Assembly: GCA_006226495.1 (NCBI GenBank)
Contig: SBGU01000002.1
Location: 24,461-88,460 of the forward strand
Direction of reading: 5' to 3'
Length of the DNA: 64,000 nt
From: Alphaproteobacteria bacterium
GTDB taxonomy: Bacteria > Pseudomonadota > Alphaproteobacteria > Sphingomonadales > Kordiimonadaceae
The position numbers and the translations under genes are program-made. This document shows, one piece after another, positions 32,640-41,681 of the stretch; position 1 is the first letter of the stretch; each line of letters opens with the position of its first letter. The notes beneath the pieces are model-generated. The model was not told the origin of the DNA. It saw nothing but the letters and a program-made list of their open reading frames with translations, and searched no databases.

Positions 32640-34686
32640 ACCCCGTCGCCCGCTGCGCCGATGCCCCTTCAACCGGTAGGGACAGGGTGAATTCTGTCCC
32701 GGTACCAAGCTCGCTTGAAACCACGACCGTACCGGCATGGGTTTCGGTGATGCGGCGGATGACCCCAAGCCCGAGCCCGGTGCCGTTTTCCGCACGGCGG
32801 GTTGTCTCCGGCGCCTGCCACAGGGTGGCGATCCGTTCCTTGGCAATGCCGCAGCCATTGTCCTGCACACAGCACCCGATGCGCCGGGACGCAGCGTCAT
32901 ACCAGGTCCAGATGCGCACCATATGGTCGTCCTTGTCCTGCGCCGAGAAGGCATTGGACAAAAGATTGGAAATCAGGATCTCCAGCTCTTCCTCATAACC
33001 GACAAGCGGTGGCAACGGGTCGAGCGACATGGATACGGTACCGGCCTTGGTCGGGAAACTGCCAACCACCCGTTCGATGACCGTGTTCAGGTTCACCGGG
33101 CCCTTGCGCTTGTGGTGGTTGCCTTTCAGCATGCCGGTCATGGTGGCGACCAGCGCATGGCCCTTGCGGACCTGTTCAAGGATACGGGCCTGCCGTTCCT
33201 CGGCCGAAAAGGCATCGCCCGCCAGCAACAAAGCCTCGATATTCGAAAATGGCGTCTTGACGTCATGGTTATATTCATTGAGCCGCGACACGACGGACAG
33301 GGTCTTTTCAGCTTCGTCCAGGCTGGTTTCGAGTTTCAGGAGCGCAATCAGGGTCTCGAGCACGGGCCCGACTTCCGACCCGAACCAGTTCAGAAGGCGC
33401 ACATCGTCGTAACTGAACTGTTCCTGCTTGCCGGGTGCACCCAGAAGCACAAAACCCACCGTTTCCTGCCCGATACGGATCGGCACGACGGCGCTGGCAC
33501 CCAGACGCTCCAGGTCTTCACGAAGCGCGGGGGCGGCGTCATCGTAAAATTGCGTCTCGGCGATATCGTTTGGTCGACGGCTGAAGATCGAGCCTTCAAG
33601 GGCCGATACAGGCGCCTGCGGCCCGATGGCCGCAGTGCCGGCCGCCGGATCGAACGCGCGGCAGGGGCCACCGGTCGGGCCACCTGTGAAGCGGGAGTTC
33701 AGGTGAATACTGTAGCCCCTGACGCCAACAAGCCGCCTGAACACCTCGTCACACAGCTTGCCAAAGGCGTCGACCGAAGAACAGTTTTTAAGCGCGGTCA
33801 GGACCCACGACCTGGCAAAATCGAAATTATAATGCCGGCCAAGCTGATATTTGTTCCGGAGTTCGGCCAGGAAGCGTGTGAAGCGCGGGTAGATTTCCAG
33901 AATACCCAGGAGAATCACCACCTGGATCACCATATTTTCGGGCTGGTTGGGGCTCAGGCGTTCGTTGGCCTCGCCGACCAGGAAAAAGACCGACAGGAGC
34001 CCGGTTGCCGCCGCAAGCTTCAGGAGGCCGTTGTCGAACACGCTGCGGATGCTGGAAAGCCGGTGCCGCGCGGTCGCATAGGCAAAACAGGACAGCACAG
34101 CAAGGTTGCCTGCGGTGCCTGCAATCAGCTTCGAGAACTCGAAGCTCAATACACCCAGAAGGGTGCCTACACCCACACCAACCGTGATCCAGCGCAAGCG
34201 CTGCTTTTCGGCGAACACCGCCCGCCGGTAGGCTTTTATGCCCAGGGCGACAGAGGCAACGCCGGCAAAGACAAAATTCCAGCGGTGAATACTGGTCACC
34301 AGGTCCGGGATCGGCGAATAGCGCGTTTCCGTAGGGGTGAGGTCGGTCGGCAGGGCAAAGACATTCACCACGGAAATGGCAATGCCGACAGCAAAGGGCA
34401 AGGCCATCAGCGCAATGATGCCGCCTGTCAGCCGTGTCCGCGTGGTCAGGACCATGAAACACAGGAGGAGCGGGGCAATCATGAACATGCCGGGCCGTGT
34501 GATCTGGAAGAGCGGCGTCAGAAGGTCCAGATCCTTGACGTATGTCAGGAAAAACAGCTCAAGCGACCAGACACCGCCGGAAACCGCCAACAGCGAAAAG
34601 GCAACAGCGGCACGACTGCGGCTTTTGGCCAGCACGAGCCCTGCCACAAAAAAGTCGATTAGCGCTGTCAGAAAATAGGCAAGCAC
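32614..34686 (-). CDS. Multi-TM GAF sensor histidine kinase
   Basis: The 690-aa membrane kinase has about seven hydrophobic segments in residues 1-235. A GAF-like sensory region lies about 300-450 (GASAVVPIRIGQETVGFVLLG). The H-box is NEYNHDVKTPFSNIEALL with H474, and the HATPase carries NLLSNAFSAQ, DNGCGIAKERIATLW and the G2 box GTGLGLGVI. The layout resembles PrsK-type and CqsS/LqsS-type sensors with integral N-terminal sensing domains. It lies 138 bp downstream of the FeeM-like synthase on the same strand and overlaps the DHp-receiver gene tail to tail. Confidence 0.9.
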   Translation of the reverse strand: MLAYFLTALIDFFVAGLVLAKSRSRAAVAFSLLAVSGGVWSLELFFLTYVKDLDLLTPLFQITRPGMFMIAPLLLCFMVLTTRTRLTGGIIALMALPFAVGIAISVVNVFALPTDLTPTETRYSPIPDLVTSIHRWNFVFAGVASVALGIKAYRRAVFAEKQRLRWITVGVGVGTLLGVLSFEFSKLIAGTAGNLAVLSCFAYATARHRLSSIRSVFDNGLLKLAAATGLLSVFFLVGEANERLSPNQPENMVIQVVILLGILEIYPRFTRFLAELRNKYQLGRHYNFDFARSWVLTALKNCSSVDAFGKLCDEVFRRLVGVRGYSIHLNSRFTGGPTGGPCRAFDPAAGTAAIGPQAPVSALEGSIFSRRPNDIAETQFYDDAAPALREDLERLGASAVVPIRIGQETVGFVLLGAPGKQEQFSYDDVRLLNWFGSEVGPVLETLIALLKLETSLDEAEKTLSVVSRLNEYNHDVKTPFSNIEALLLAGDAFSAEERQARILEQVRKGHALVATMTGMLKGNHHKRKGPVNLNTVIERVVGSFPTKAGTVSMSLDPLPPLVGYEEELEILISNLLSNAFSAQDKDDHMVRIWTWYDAASRRIGCCVQDNGCGIAKERIATLWQAPETTRRAENGTGLGLGVIRRITETHAGTVVVSSELGTGTEFTLSLPVEGASAQRATGSIPRVGAG

Positions 34687-34768
34687 GGGGGCATCCTGAA
34701 CACATCAATGGCCTCAGCTTCTGTCATACCATGATTGGGGCCGCCGTACACCCGAAAAGAGATAAATG

Positions 34769-34799
34769 ACAATGGAAGGATGTATTATCCTTCCATTGT
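34769..34799. terminator. Long hairpin between the synthase and kinase genes
   Basis: A perfect 13-bp stem (ACAATGGAAGGAT / ATCCTTCCATTGT) with a 5-base loop GTATT lies 25 bp after the synthase stop on the minus strand. The following minus-strand bases are only moderately T-rich, so it may be a weak terminator or attenuator that lowers kinase expression relative to the synthase. Confidence 0.5.
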
Positions 34800-34823
34800 T
34801 GAAAGTTTTACGCGCATTGCCGC

Positions 34824-35420
34824 CTAAAGGTTGAGGCCAAATCTCGCAAAGGTATTGGACAGCGCGGCATCGGCCAGCGCCGCTTTCCTGAGCGACATGA
34901 TCGGGCAGGCGAGAAGCTGGATCTGGAAATTCAGCGTGCGCGCCTGCCGCACCTCGGACACCGGTTCAAAATGCATGGTGCGGTAGAAACGCGCGTGTTC
35001 CGGCCGGGTTTCGGTCAGGATATAGTCGGCACCCACTTCCTTGGCCATGTCGAAAATATGGCCAAAGAGCTTGAGTTTCAATCGGTTCTGCCGGTTCTGG
35101 AAACTCGGATGCACGACAAATTTGCTGGATTCGACCAGGACTTCACCACAGTCGGAATAGCGCTCGACCACGTCGCCGAATACTTCCATGGACGGAATGG
35201 GCAGCTCCGGCTGCTCGGGATCATAGACCGAGGCGCGGATGGAACCTGCCGGCACACCCTCAACATATTCGATGAAGGACTGGCAATTCTCGGCCCGGTC
35301 GTACCCATCCATGAACATGCGCTGATGGTTCGGCCGGATCGAGTCGTTGCCCAGGTATGCGGTGTAGCGCAACTCATAGATGTCCCGGGTGGCGGCGGTT
35401 TGATGTTGGCTTGTAAACAT
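34824..35420 (-). CDS. FeeM/LuxI-like N-acyl amino acid (autoinducer) synthase
   Basis: The 198-aa GNAT-fold protein resembles FeeM-type N-acyl amino acid synthases and acyl-homoserine-lactone synthases. It has the RYTAYL start region, FMDGYDRAENCQSFIEYV followed by GVPAGSIRASVYD (compare the D-x-YD...G-x-x-R core of LuxI), and LVESSKFVVHPSFQNR. Such enzymes move an acyl chain from acyl-ACP to an amino acid or amine. The start has GGGAG upstream. It lies upstream of a multi-TM sensor kinase and two receiver proteins, so a diffusible acyl signal is plausible. A PEP-CTERM-associated acyltransferase is the main alternative. Confidence 0.75.
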   Translation of the reverse strand: MFTSQHQTAATRDIYELRYTAYLGNDSIRPNHQRMFMDGYDRAENCQSFIEYVEGVPAGSIRASVYDPEQPELPIPSMEVFGDVVERYSDCGEVLVESSKFVVHPSFQNRQNRLKLKLFGHIFDMAKEVGADYILTETRPEHARFYRTMHFEPVSEVRQARTLNFQIQLLACPIMSLRKAALADAALSNTFARFGLNL

Positions 35421-35747
35421 TGGTGTCTCCCGTTTTGCGATTGGTTGTGGAATTACGGGCTTTTTGCCCGCCCACAGTGTAAGCCGCCGGGAGACTGGCG
35501 TTTACCTGGAATACACTTATAGAGCGCGCCACCGGCGCTTCATGACCATTTTTGAGCGTATTTTCGCGCTTGCCAGTGTCATATGGGCATGCGCGCGCTG
35601 CTAACCCAACGGAATCAGGGGGCTATCGCCAGCAAAAAGGCAAAGGTGTCCCCGTCCTGGCGCGAGACTCGGCCCGGTGGAACATTTTCAACTTCTGAAA
35701 TTCAGGGAGTCTGCCGGACGAACGGTGTCGCCCGGCCTCACCGTGAC
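35421..35747. other. Intergenic region between synthase and aroA
   Basis: I see no credible gene in these 327 bp. Contents are a 5-bp hairpin CGGGC-TTTTT-GCCCG (35456-35470) close to the synthase start and the 3' flank of aroA. The promoter of the synthase gene must lie here. Confidence 0.5.
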
Positions 35748-37067
35748 CTAGAGGCTCAGGCCCGCGCCCAACGATTGCATAAGGTCTATAAAGACCGGAA
35801 AGCTGGTCTGGATCGGGCTGGCGTCGTCAATCACGACCGGCGTCGCGGCCATCTGGCCCAGGACCGAAAAACTCATGGCGATACGGTGGTCAAGATGGGT
35901 CTCGACCATGCCGCCGCCGGGCACCTTGCCACCACAGCCTTCGATCACCAGCCCGTCCTCCAGCTCTTCAAGCTTGATGCCATTGGCCCTGAGGCCCGCA
36001 GCCATAACGGCCAGGCGATCCGATTCCTTGACCCGCAGTTCCTCGAGCCCCGTGAAACGGCTGGTGCCTCTGGCCACCGCCGCGGCACAGAACAGAACCG
36101 GAAATTCGTCGATCATGGTCGACGGGTCGACCGGCAGGTGATCGACACCCTTCAGTGCCGCCGCACGCACCCGCAGGTCGCCAACCGGCTCGCCACCCAG
36201 AAGGCGTTCGTTCAGCACTGTAATATCCGCACCCATGGCCTTGAGCGCCGCCACGATACCCGTCCGCAAGGGATTGAGCCCGACATTCTCTATAAGGACA
36301 TCGGACCCAGGCACAATGGACGCTGCCACCAAGAGGAATGCTGCGGAGGAAATATCGCCCGGCACTTCAAGCCGGATCGGGTTCAGTTCAGGCTGGCCCA
36401 CCAGACTGACGACCCGGTGGCCGTCCTCCTCGGTTACGCTGATATCGGCGCCCATGGCGCTCAGCATGCGTTCGGTATGATCGCGGGTCGCGACCTTTTC
36501 CCGCACCCGGGTGATGCCTGGCGTATTGAGGCCCGCCAGGATGACGGCCGACTTGACCTGCGCGCTGGCCATCGGAGTCGTACAATCGATCGGCAGCGGG
36601 TTGTCGGTGCCCTTCATGGTGAGCGGCAGGAACTTGTCCTCGCGCGCGCTGAATTCCGCGCCAACAGATGCCAGCGGCACGGTAACGCGCCCCATGGGCC
36701 GGCCCCGCAGGCTGGCGTCCCCGGTCATGGTCACCCGGATGGGGTGGCTGGCGATAAGCCCCATGATCAGGCGTGTCGACGTGCCGGAGTTGCCCATGTC
36801 GATAATGTCGTCCGGCTCCATCAGCCCGCCGACCCCGACACCCTGCACTTTCCAGTGACCCGGTGCGACGCGCTCGACCCGCGCGCCCATGGCCCGCATG
36901 GCGGCCGCCGTGGCCAGAACATCTTCGCCTTCCAGGAGCCCGGTAATCTCGCTTTCGCCCACGGCAAGGCCCGACAGCATCAGGGACCGGTGGGAGATGG
37001 ATTTGTCACCAGGCACACGAACGGTGCCCTTCAATTCGGTGTTGGGCTGGGAAATGAGGCTCGGCAC
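35748..37067 (-). CDS. aroA: 3-phosphoshikimate 1-carboxyvinyltransferase (EPSP synthase)
   Basis: The 439-aa shikimate-pathway enzyme condenses shikimate-3-phosphate with phosphoenolpyruvate. It has VRVPGDKSISHRSLML (residues 16-31), DMGNSGTSTRLIMG (about residue 92), RPMGRVTVPL and the C-terminal LRVKESDRLAVMAAGL. Length is normal. In many alphaproteobacteria aroA is followed by cmk and rpsA; here the signalling locus follows instead. It is divergent from the FYDLN-acid gene, with a shared 121-bp promoter region. Confidence 0.97.
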   Translation of the reverse strand: MPSLISQPNTELKGTVRVPGDKSISHRSLMLSGLAVGESEITGLLEGEDVLATAAAMRAMGARVERVAPGHWKVQGVGVGGLMEPDDIIDMGNSGTSTRLIMGLIASHPIRVTMTGDASLRGRPMGRVTVPLASVGAEFSAREDKFLPLTMKGTDNPLPIDCTTPMASAQVKSAVILAGLNTPGITRVREKVATRDHTERMLSAMGADISVTEEDGHRVVSLVGQPELNPIRLEVPGDISSAAFLLVAASIVPGSDVLIENVGLNPLRTGIVAALKAMGADITVLNERLLGGEPVGDLRVRAAALKGVDHLPVDPSTMIDEFPVLFCAAAVARGTSRFTGLEELRVKESDRLAVMAAGLRANGIKLEELEDGLVIEGCGGKVPGGGMVETHLDHRIAMSFSVLGQMAATPVVIDDASPIQTSFPVFIDLMQSLGAGLSL

Positions 37068-37188
37068 GGGAAAGTTTCCATATTAAGAGAGTGAATCAAT
37101 CAACAAAGCTTTGACAGGCGCGATTGATCATGGCAAGGGATGCGCCGAATTCTTTGCTCGATAGCGCGGCAAATGCAAGGAGATAGAC

Positions 37189-37521
37189 GTGGCTAAACCC
37201 GAATGGGGCACCAAGCGCACCTGCCCGAAATGCGGCACGCGCTTTTACGACCTGCAAAAAGACGACCCGGTAACCTGCATCGATTGCGGGAACAACTGGA
37301 ATCCGGAACCGATCCTGAAGGCCAAACAGCCGGTCATGGTTGAAGAGACCAAGGTTGCCAAGCCGAAGGTCGAGGCTGAAGAAGGCGACGACCTGAACGA
37401 CGACGACGATCTCGAAATCGATGACGACGACGATATGCTCGGTGATGTCAGCCTCGACGACGATGACGACGACGAAGTCTCGGGCATGGTCGACACCAGC
37501 CTGTCGGACGACGAAAACTAA
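37189..37521 (+). CDS. FYDLN-acid (TIGR02300-type) protein
   Basis: The 110-aa protein has an N-terminal zinc ribbon (C12, C15, C30, C33) containing FYDLQKDDP, and then a long Asp/Glu-rich tail (runs of D from residue 70 on). This is the alphaproteobacterial FYDLN-acid family, typically encoded beside aroA as here. The start is GTG 37189 after AAGGAG. Biochemical function is not established. The acidic tail creates many spurious frames on the other strand. Confidence 0.9.
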   Translation: MAKPEWGTKRTCPKCGTRFYDLQKDDPVTCIDCGNNWNPEPILKAKQPVMVEETKVAKPKVEAEEGDDLNDDDDLEIDDDDDMLGDVSLDDDDDDEVSGMVDTSLSDDEN

Positions 37522-37580
37522 GGTTTTCCAAGCGGTTGGGTGCCCAGGCATCCACCGTAACAAATAGTCAAAATTTTCTC

Positions 37581-37609
37581 TTGCGCGGACCTTGGTGTCT
37601 TACTATAGT
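37581..37609 (+). promoter_or_regulatory. Promoter of tRNA-Ala
   Basis: TTGCGC (37581-37586), a 17-bp spacer and TATAGT (37604-37609) form a good vegetative promoter about 45 bp before the tRNA. Confidence 0.65.
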
Positions 37610-37654
37610 CCGCGCCGTTCGATGGGGTGAAACCTGACGGACAACCCGGTTTCC

Positions 37655-37730
<76 letters not shown>

Positions 37731-37734
37731 TCTT

Positions 37735-37760
37735 AAAACCCGCCCTAAAGGCGGGTTTTT
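37735..37760 (+). terminator. Terminator after tRNA-Ala
   Basis: The 10-bp stem AAAACCCGCC / GGCGGGTTTT with loop CTAAA ends in T and lies 4 bp after the tRNA CCA. A second hairpin (GGGGTCTG / CAGACCCC, 37769-37793) follows. Confidence 0.88.
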
Positions 37761-37984
37761 CGCTTTCTGGGGTCTGTCAGAGCCCCAGACCCCGGCGCCG
37801 GCGGCGAATCACCCGGCTACGGCACTGGTCCTGACCTGGCCGTGTCTGCCTCGGTTGGCGGCGTATGATCCTGCCGGCGCATCATCGCACAGTGCCAGAC
37901 CCGCATTGATTTCCAAATTTGGATTATTGCAGTATCGTGCTGCACCATAAGGATGATTTGTCCCGCTGGAAGGCTCCCGACCTG

Positions 37985-39955
37985 ATGCCAAACGCGAACC
38001 ATGACCGCACGTCCGCAACCGCCGGCGCAGCCATGCCTGCCGATGAAGTCCCCGCTGACGGGACCGGGGGCCAACAGGAGACGACAGCGCAGGTGGCATC
38101 CCGGCATTTGGCCCTCGGCGAGCTGAACACGGCGCTTTGGCTATGCGAGGCGGCGTGCCGCACGACACCCGCTGCCGCGATCCTGACGACAAAGGCTGCC
38201 GTCCTCAGGGCCCTGCACCGGGATGTGGACGCGGCATCTGCGCTGGACCAGGCCCGGACACTTGCGCCAAACGACGTGGGCCTGCGAATTTTGCGGGCAC
38301 ACCTGGCCGCCACCCTGGGTGAGCATGCGACCGCAGAGGCCCTGCTGGCGACGAACCTGGCCACCAACCCCACGCACCCGGCAACGATTCTTGCCCGCAT
38401 CGAAACTGCGTTCGATAGCCACATGCCCGCGACACAGCGCCAGCAACTGGTTGACGAATCGTACCGGCTGTTCGAAACAGCGCTTCTGGATGGCACAGCC
38501 AAAGCCGAAGATATCCGGCAGGCCATGGGCGACCTTGCGTTCCGTACACGGCAATGGCGGCAGGCGCTTGGGCACTGGTCTGCCATCGGGCTGGACGACG
38601 ACACGGTCAACCGCAGGAGCCTGCAGCGCGCCCAGTGCCATCTGTTCCTGATTGATGATGTGTCGGCCAGGCGCTGTCTGGAAGCCTTTCTGGCCAAGAA
38701 CCCGACCTCGGTATCCGCGATCAACCTGATGGCCGAGCTCGAGCTGTCGCTCGGTCACTGGGCCAGGTCGCTGGCACTGAGGGAACACCTGTTTACAATG
38801 AATGGCCTGCACCGCGTGCCGATCGGTGTCCGGCTGGCGCAGGATTATCTGTTGCGCGACGACCGGGCCCGCGCCGAAGCCCTCCAGGCGGAATGTGAGC
38901 AACTGGCGGGCGAGCGGCTCGAAATCTCCTATGCCCGCCTGCTGATGATGCAGGACCGGGCCGCGGACGCCTGGGACTATGTGTCGCCCTGGCGCGACTG
39001 CGTGGAACAGTCCCCCCTTGTCGCCCGCCTGTTTCAGGGCCTGGGCCTGAGTCTCGGGCTTGCAAGGAAGAAGTGGCAATCGGCGAGATTTGCGGACGAT
39101 ACACCGGGCAATACCCCATCCGGCATAAAAACGCCGGACGAAGTGCGCGCCATTTTTTCCGCCCAGCCGATTACTGCCGGCGACGCGATAAGCGTGCGTG
39201 CCAACCTGCGCTTCGCATGGCAGGTGCGGCAGCCAGACGCCATGCCCTATGACGACTGGCTGGAAACTACATTGCAAACGGCCGCGGCCGTCTGCCTTCT
39301 GGTGCCGGAACCAAAGGTCAGTGCACGGGATATTGCCCAACTGACGGTATCCTCGGACTTCGATATTCTCCGGCCCTTCATGGACAGGGATGAGCCGGTC
39401 CTGTTTGCCTGCAGCCATCAGGGACCCTTTTTGCAGCATGTACTTGCGCTCTTTTTCCCCAGGCTTCGCTTCATAACCACCAACAAGACCTTCGACGACA
39501 GCGGCAACCCGGACAGCCGCAACCTGTCCCTGCAGGGCGACCGTGTCAGCACGGTGGTCGGCCTCGTCAAGGCGCTGCAGAATGGACAGACCCTGATCCT
39601 GCCGATTGACAATGGATCGCTGTCCTTTGTCGCGGGAAAATCCGCCAGCGCGACCACGGGCCTGCTGTTTGGCATTCCCACACGTATTCCGGACACCATC
39701 CCCCGACTGTCGTGCGAATTCGGCCGGCCTAGTTTCTGGGTCTATAGCCACTGGCAGGATGGGCAGGTGCGTTATGATATCCAGCGCCTGCCCGACACAA
39801 TGGCGGGCGAAGGCAGGAACGCCTGGCACAGGCGCTGGGCCGATGCCTATCTCGCCCGACTGGAAGCTGTCATGCGCAGCGACGCCCAGAATGTGAACCT
39901 TGCCGCTCCCCTGTGGCGGCACCTCTTGTTGAACCAGGACAAAAATGTTAACTGA
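37985..39955 (+). CDS. TPR protein fused to an LpxL-like acyltransferase domain
   Basis: The N-terminal half (about residues 20-330) is alanine-rich helical repeat of the TPR/bacterial-transcription-activator type. The C-terminal part (about 400-640) resembles lysophospholipid/lipid A acyltransferases, with an HxxxxQ-like active-site motif in CSHQGPFLQH. FITTNKTFDDSGNPDSR and a later LPIDNGSLSF are in the positions of the substrate motifs of LpxL. The start is uncertain: ATG 37985 is used, with TTG 37958 (AAGGA upstream) or TTG 37919 possible. It precedes the fatty acyl-AMP ligase by 49 bp and probably transfers the acyl chain of this cluster. Confidence 0.75.
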   Translation: MPNANHDRTSATAGAAMPADEVPADGTGGQQETTAQVASRHLALGELNTALWLCEAACRTTPAAAILTTKAAVLRALHRDVDAASALDQARTLAPNDVGLRILRAHLAATLGEHATAEALLATNLATNPTHPATILARIETAFDSHMPATQRQQLVDESYRLFETALLDGTAKAEDIRQAMGDLAFRTRQWRQALGHWSAIGLDDDTVNRRSLQRAQCHLFLIDDVSARRCLEAFLAKNPTSVSAINLMAELELSLGHWARSLALREHLFTMNGLHRVPIGVRLAQDYLLRDDRARAEALQAECEQLAGERLEISYARLLMMQDRAADAWDYVSPWRDCVEQSPLVARLFQGLGLSLGLARKKWQSARFADDTPGNTPSGIKTPDEVRAIFSAQPITAGDAISVRANLRFAWQVRQPDAMPYDDWLETTLQTAAAVCLLVPEPKVSARDIAQLTVSSDFDILRPFMDRDEPVLFACSHQGPFLQHVLALFFPRLRFITTNKTFDDSGNPDSRNLSLQGDRVSTVVGLVKALQNGQTLILPIDNGSLSFVAGKSASATTGLLFGIPTRIPDTIPRLSCEFGRPSFWVYSHWQDGQVRYDIQRLPDTMAGEGRNAWHRRWADAYLARLEAVMRSDAQNVNLAAPLWRHLLLNQDKNVN

Positions 39956-40004
39956 CAGACAGTTATGCCATCAATGTCAGCGGGTCGGGGCGGCATTATC
40001 CTAG

Positions 40005-41681
40005 ATGCGAGCAACACTGAAACAGCTTTTGCTGGAGCGGCTTCATGCGAGACAGGACCATCCTGTCTTTTCCGTTGTACGGCGTTTTGACGACAATCGG
40101 CTGAGCCATCTTACCGGCGCCGACCTGATGCTGCGGGCCGAACGCATGCAGGCACTGTGGGACCAGACTTGTGGCCCGGGCCCCAAGACAATCGTGCTTG
40201 CCTACGGCCATGGCGAACTGTTTCTCAGTTCACTTGTGGCGTGCCTGCTGTCCGATGTTACGATCGTACCGATTGCCGCGCCCCGGCCCGGCTCGCAGTC
40301 CGAACGCACGCGCCATATCGTTGCCGACAGTGGTGCCGCCGCCGTGTTTTGCGATGCGGCACAACTGGACAACCTGGCCAGGGCGCTGGATGTGGACGCC
40401 GACCATGGACCGGCATGCCCGGTTGTCGGGCTCGAACTGGACGGTACGGTGGCCGCGACGGCGCCGCGGGCGCTTGAAGGTACGGGCACCAGGACCCAGG
40501 ACCCGGGACCGGTCCTGATACAATATACGTCGGGTTCAACACGCTTGCCCAAGGGGGTCCGCATATTTGCGGACCAGATCATTGCCAATGGCAAGCTGTG
40601 CGGCGACCGTTTCCGTATCAGCGAGACCACCCGCTTCGTGAACTGGCTGCCGCACTATCACGACATGGGGCTGATGGGTGGCATCCTGTATCCGCTCCTG
40701 CGCGGTGGCTATAGCGCACAGATGAGCCCGTTCGACATGATCCGCAGCCCGGCTTTCTGGCTCAGGACCATTTCCGAGATGCGGGCAACCATGAGCGGTG
40801 GGCCGGCCTTTGCGTTTGCGCACGCCCTGGCCCATGTGTCCGACCGCGACCTTGAAGGCCTGGACCTGTCGTCCTGGGTGACCGCCTTTTGTGGTGCTGA
40901 ACCGATACCGGCCGACCTGTTGCCGGCGTTTCGCCAGCGTTTCGCGCCGGCCGGCCTGCGCCCTGAGGCGGTTTTCGCCTGTTATGGCATGGCTGAATTT
41001 ACCCTGTATGCGGCAGGGGAAACCGAGCTGGAGACAGCGCCTGACGCGGGCGAAAATACCTATCCGTGCCAGTTGACGCCGGAAACCCGCGCGGTGCTGC
41101 GGGTCTTCGACCCCGAAACCTGCCTGCCGGTCGCCGACGGCATGCAGGGGGAAATATGGCTGCGCGGCGGTTCGGTGGGCCGGGGGTACCTGAACCTGCC
41201 CGAGGACAGCCGCGAAACGTTCGGCGTATCCGCCGCTGGCGGCGAAGCCGAAGGACCCTGGCTCAGGACCGGCGACATTGGCCGCATCGTCGGCAACTGG
41301 CTTTTCATCACCGGGCGTATCAAGGACATCCTGATCGTGAACGGTCGCAAGATTGCCGCCACCGAACTTGAATGGCTGGCCGCCAACATGCATGACGCGC
41401 TGAACCCGTCTGCCGCGGCCGCCTTCATGTCCGACCCGAACATGAGCGGCGGCGCCGTGCTGATGATCGAGCACAAGAGTGCAAAATCGGTCATCGACGC
41501 CCCGGACACCCTCAAGGATGCCATCAAGCGCGCGGCGGCGGGCGAATGGGGCATCCGGCTGGACGACATCCGCTTCCTGCCGCGCGGCAAACTTGAACGC
41601 ACCAGCAGCGGCAAAATCAGGCGGCAGGCGATTGCCGAAGCCTGGCGCAACGAACAGCAGGCCAAGGCACACGCATCATGA
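40005..41681 (+). CDS. Fatty acyl-AMP ligase (FAAL)
   Basis: The 558-aa adenylation enzyme makes acyl-AMP for loading onto an acyl carrier protein. It has YTSGSTRLPKGVRIF (about residue 174), the FAAL-typical NWLPHYHDMGLMGGILYPLL, CYGMAEFTLYAAGE and the C-terminal LRTGDIGRIVGNWLFITGRIKD. FAALs differ from CoA ligases by going directly to the carrier protein, which is encoded two genes downstream. The stop overlaps the next start by four bases (ATGA). No obvious ribosome binding site precedes ATG 40005. Confidence 0.88.
   Translation: MRATLKQLLLERLHARQDHPVFSVVRRFDDNRLSHLTGADLMLRAERMQALWDQTCGPGPKTIVLAYGHGELFLSSLVACLLSDVTIVPIAAPRPGSQSERTRHIVADSGAAAVFCDAAQLDNLARALDVDADHGPACPVVGLELDGTVAATAPRALEGTGTRTQDPGPVLIQYTSGSTRLPKGVRIFADQIIANGKLCGDRFRISETTRFVNWLPHYHDMGLMGGILYPLLRGGYSAQMSPFDMIRSPAFWLRTISEMRATMSGGPAFAFAHALAHVSDRDLEGLDLSSWVTAFCGAEPIPADLLPAFRQRFAPAGLRPEAVFACYGMAEFTLYAAGETELETAPDAGENTYPCQLTPETRAVLRVFDPETCLPVADGMQGEIWLRGGSVGRGYLNLPEDSRETFGVSAAGGEAEGPWLRTGDIGRIVGNWLFITGRIKDILIVNGRKIAATELEWLAANMHDALNPSAAAAFMSDPNMSGGAVLMIEHKSAKSVIDAPDTLKDAIKRAAAGEWGIRLDDIRFLPRGKLERTSSGKIRRQAIAEAWRNEQQAKAHAS

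Noticed and set aside
32737..34662. 641-aa plus-strand frame opposite the histidine kinase
   Set aside because: It is an antisense shadow; the minus-strand kinase has all its motifs.
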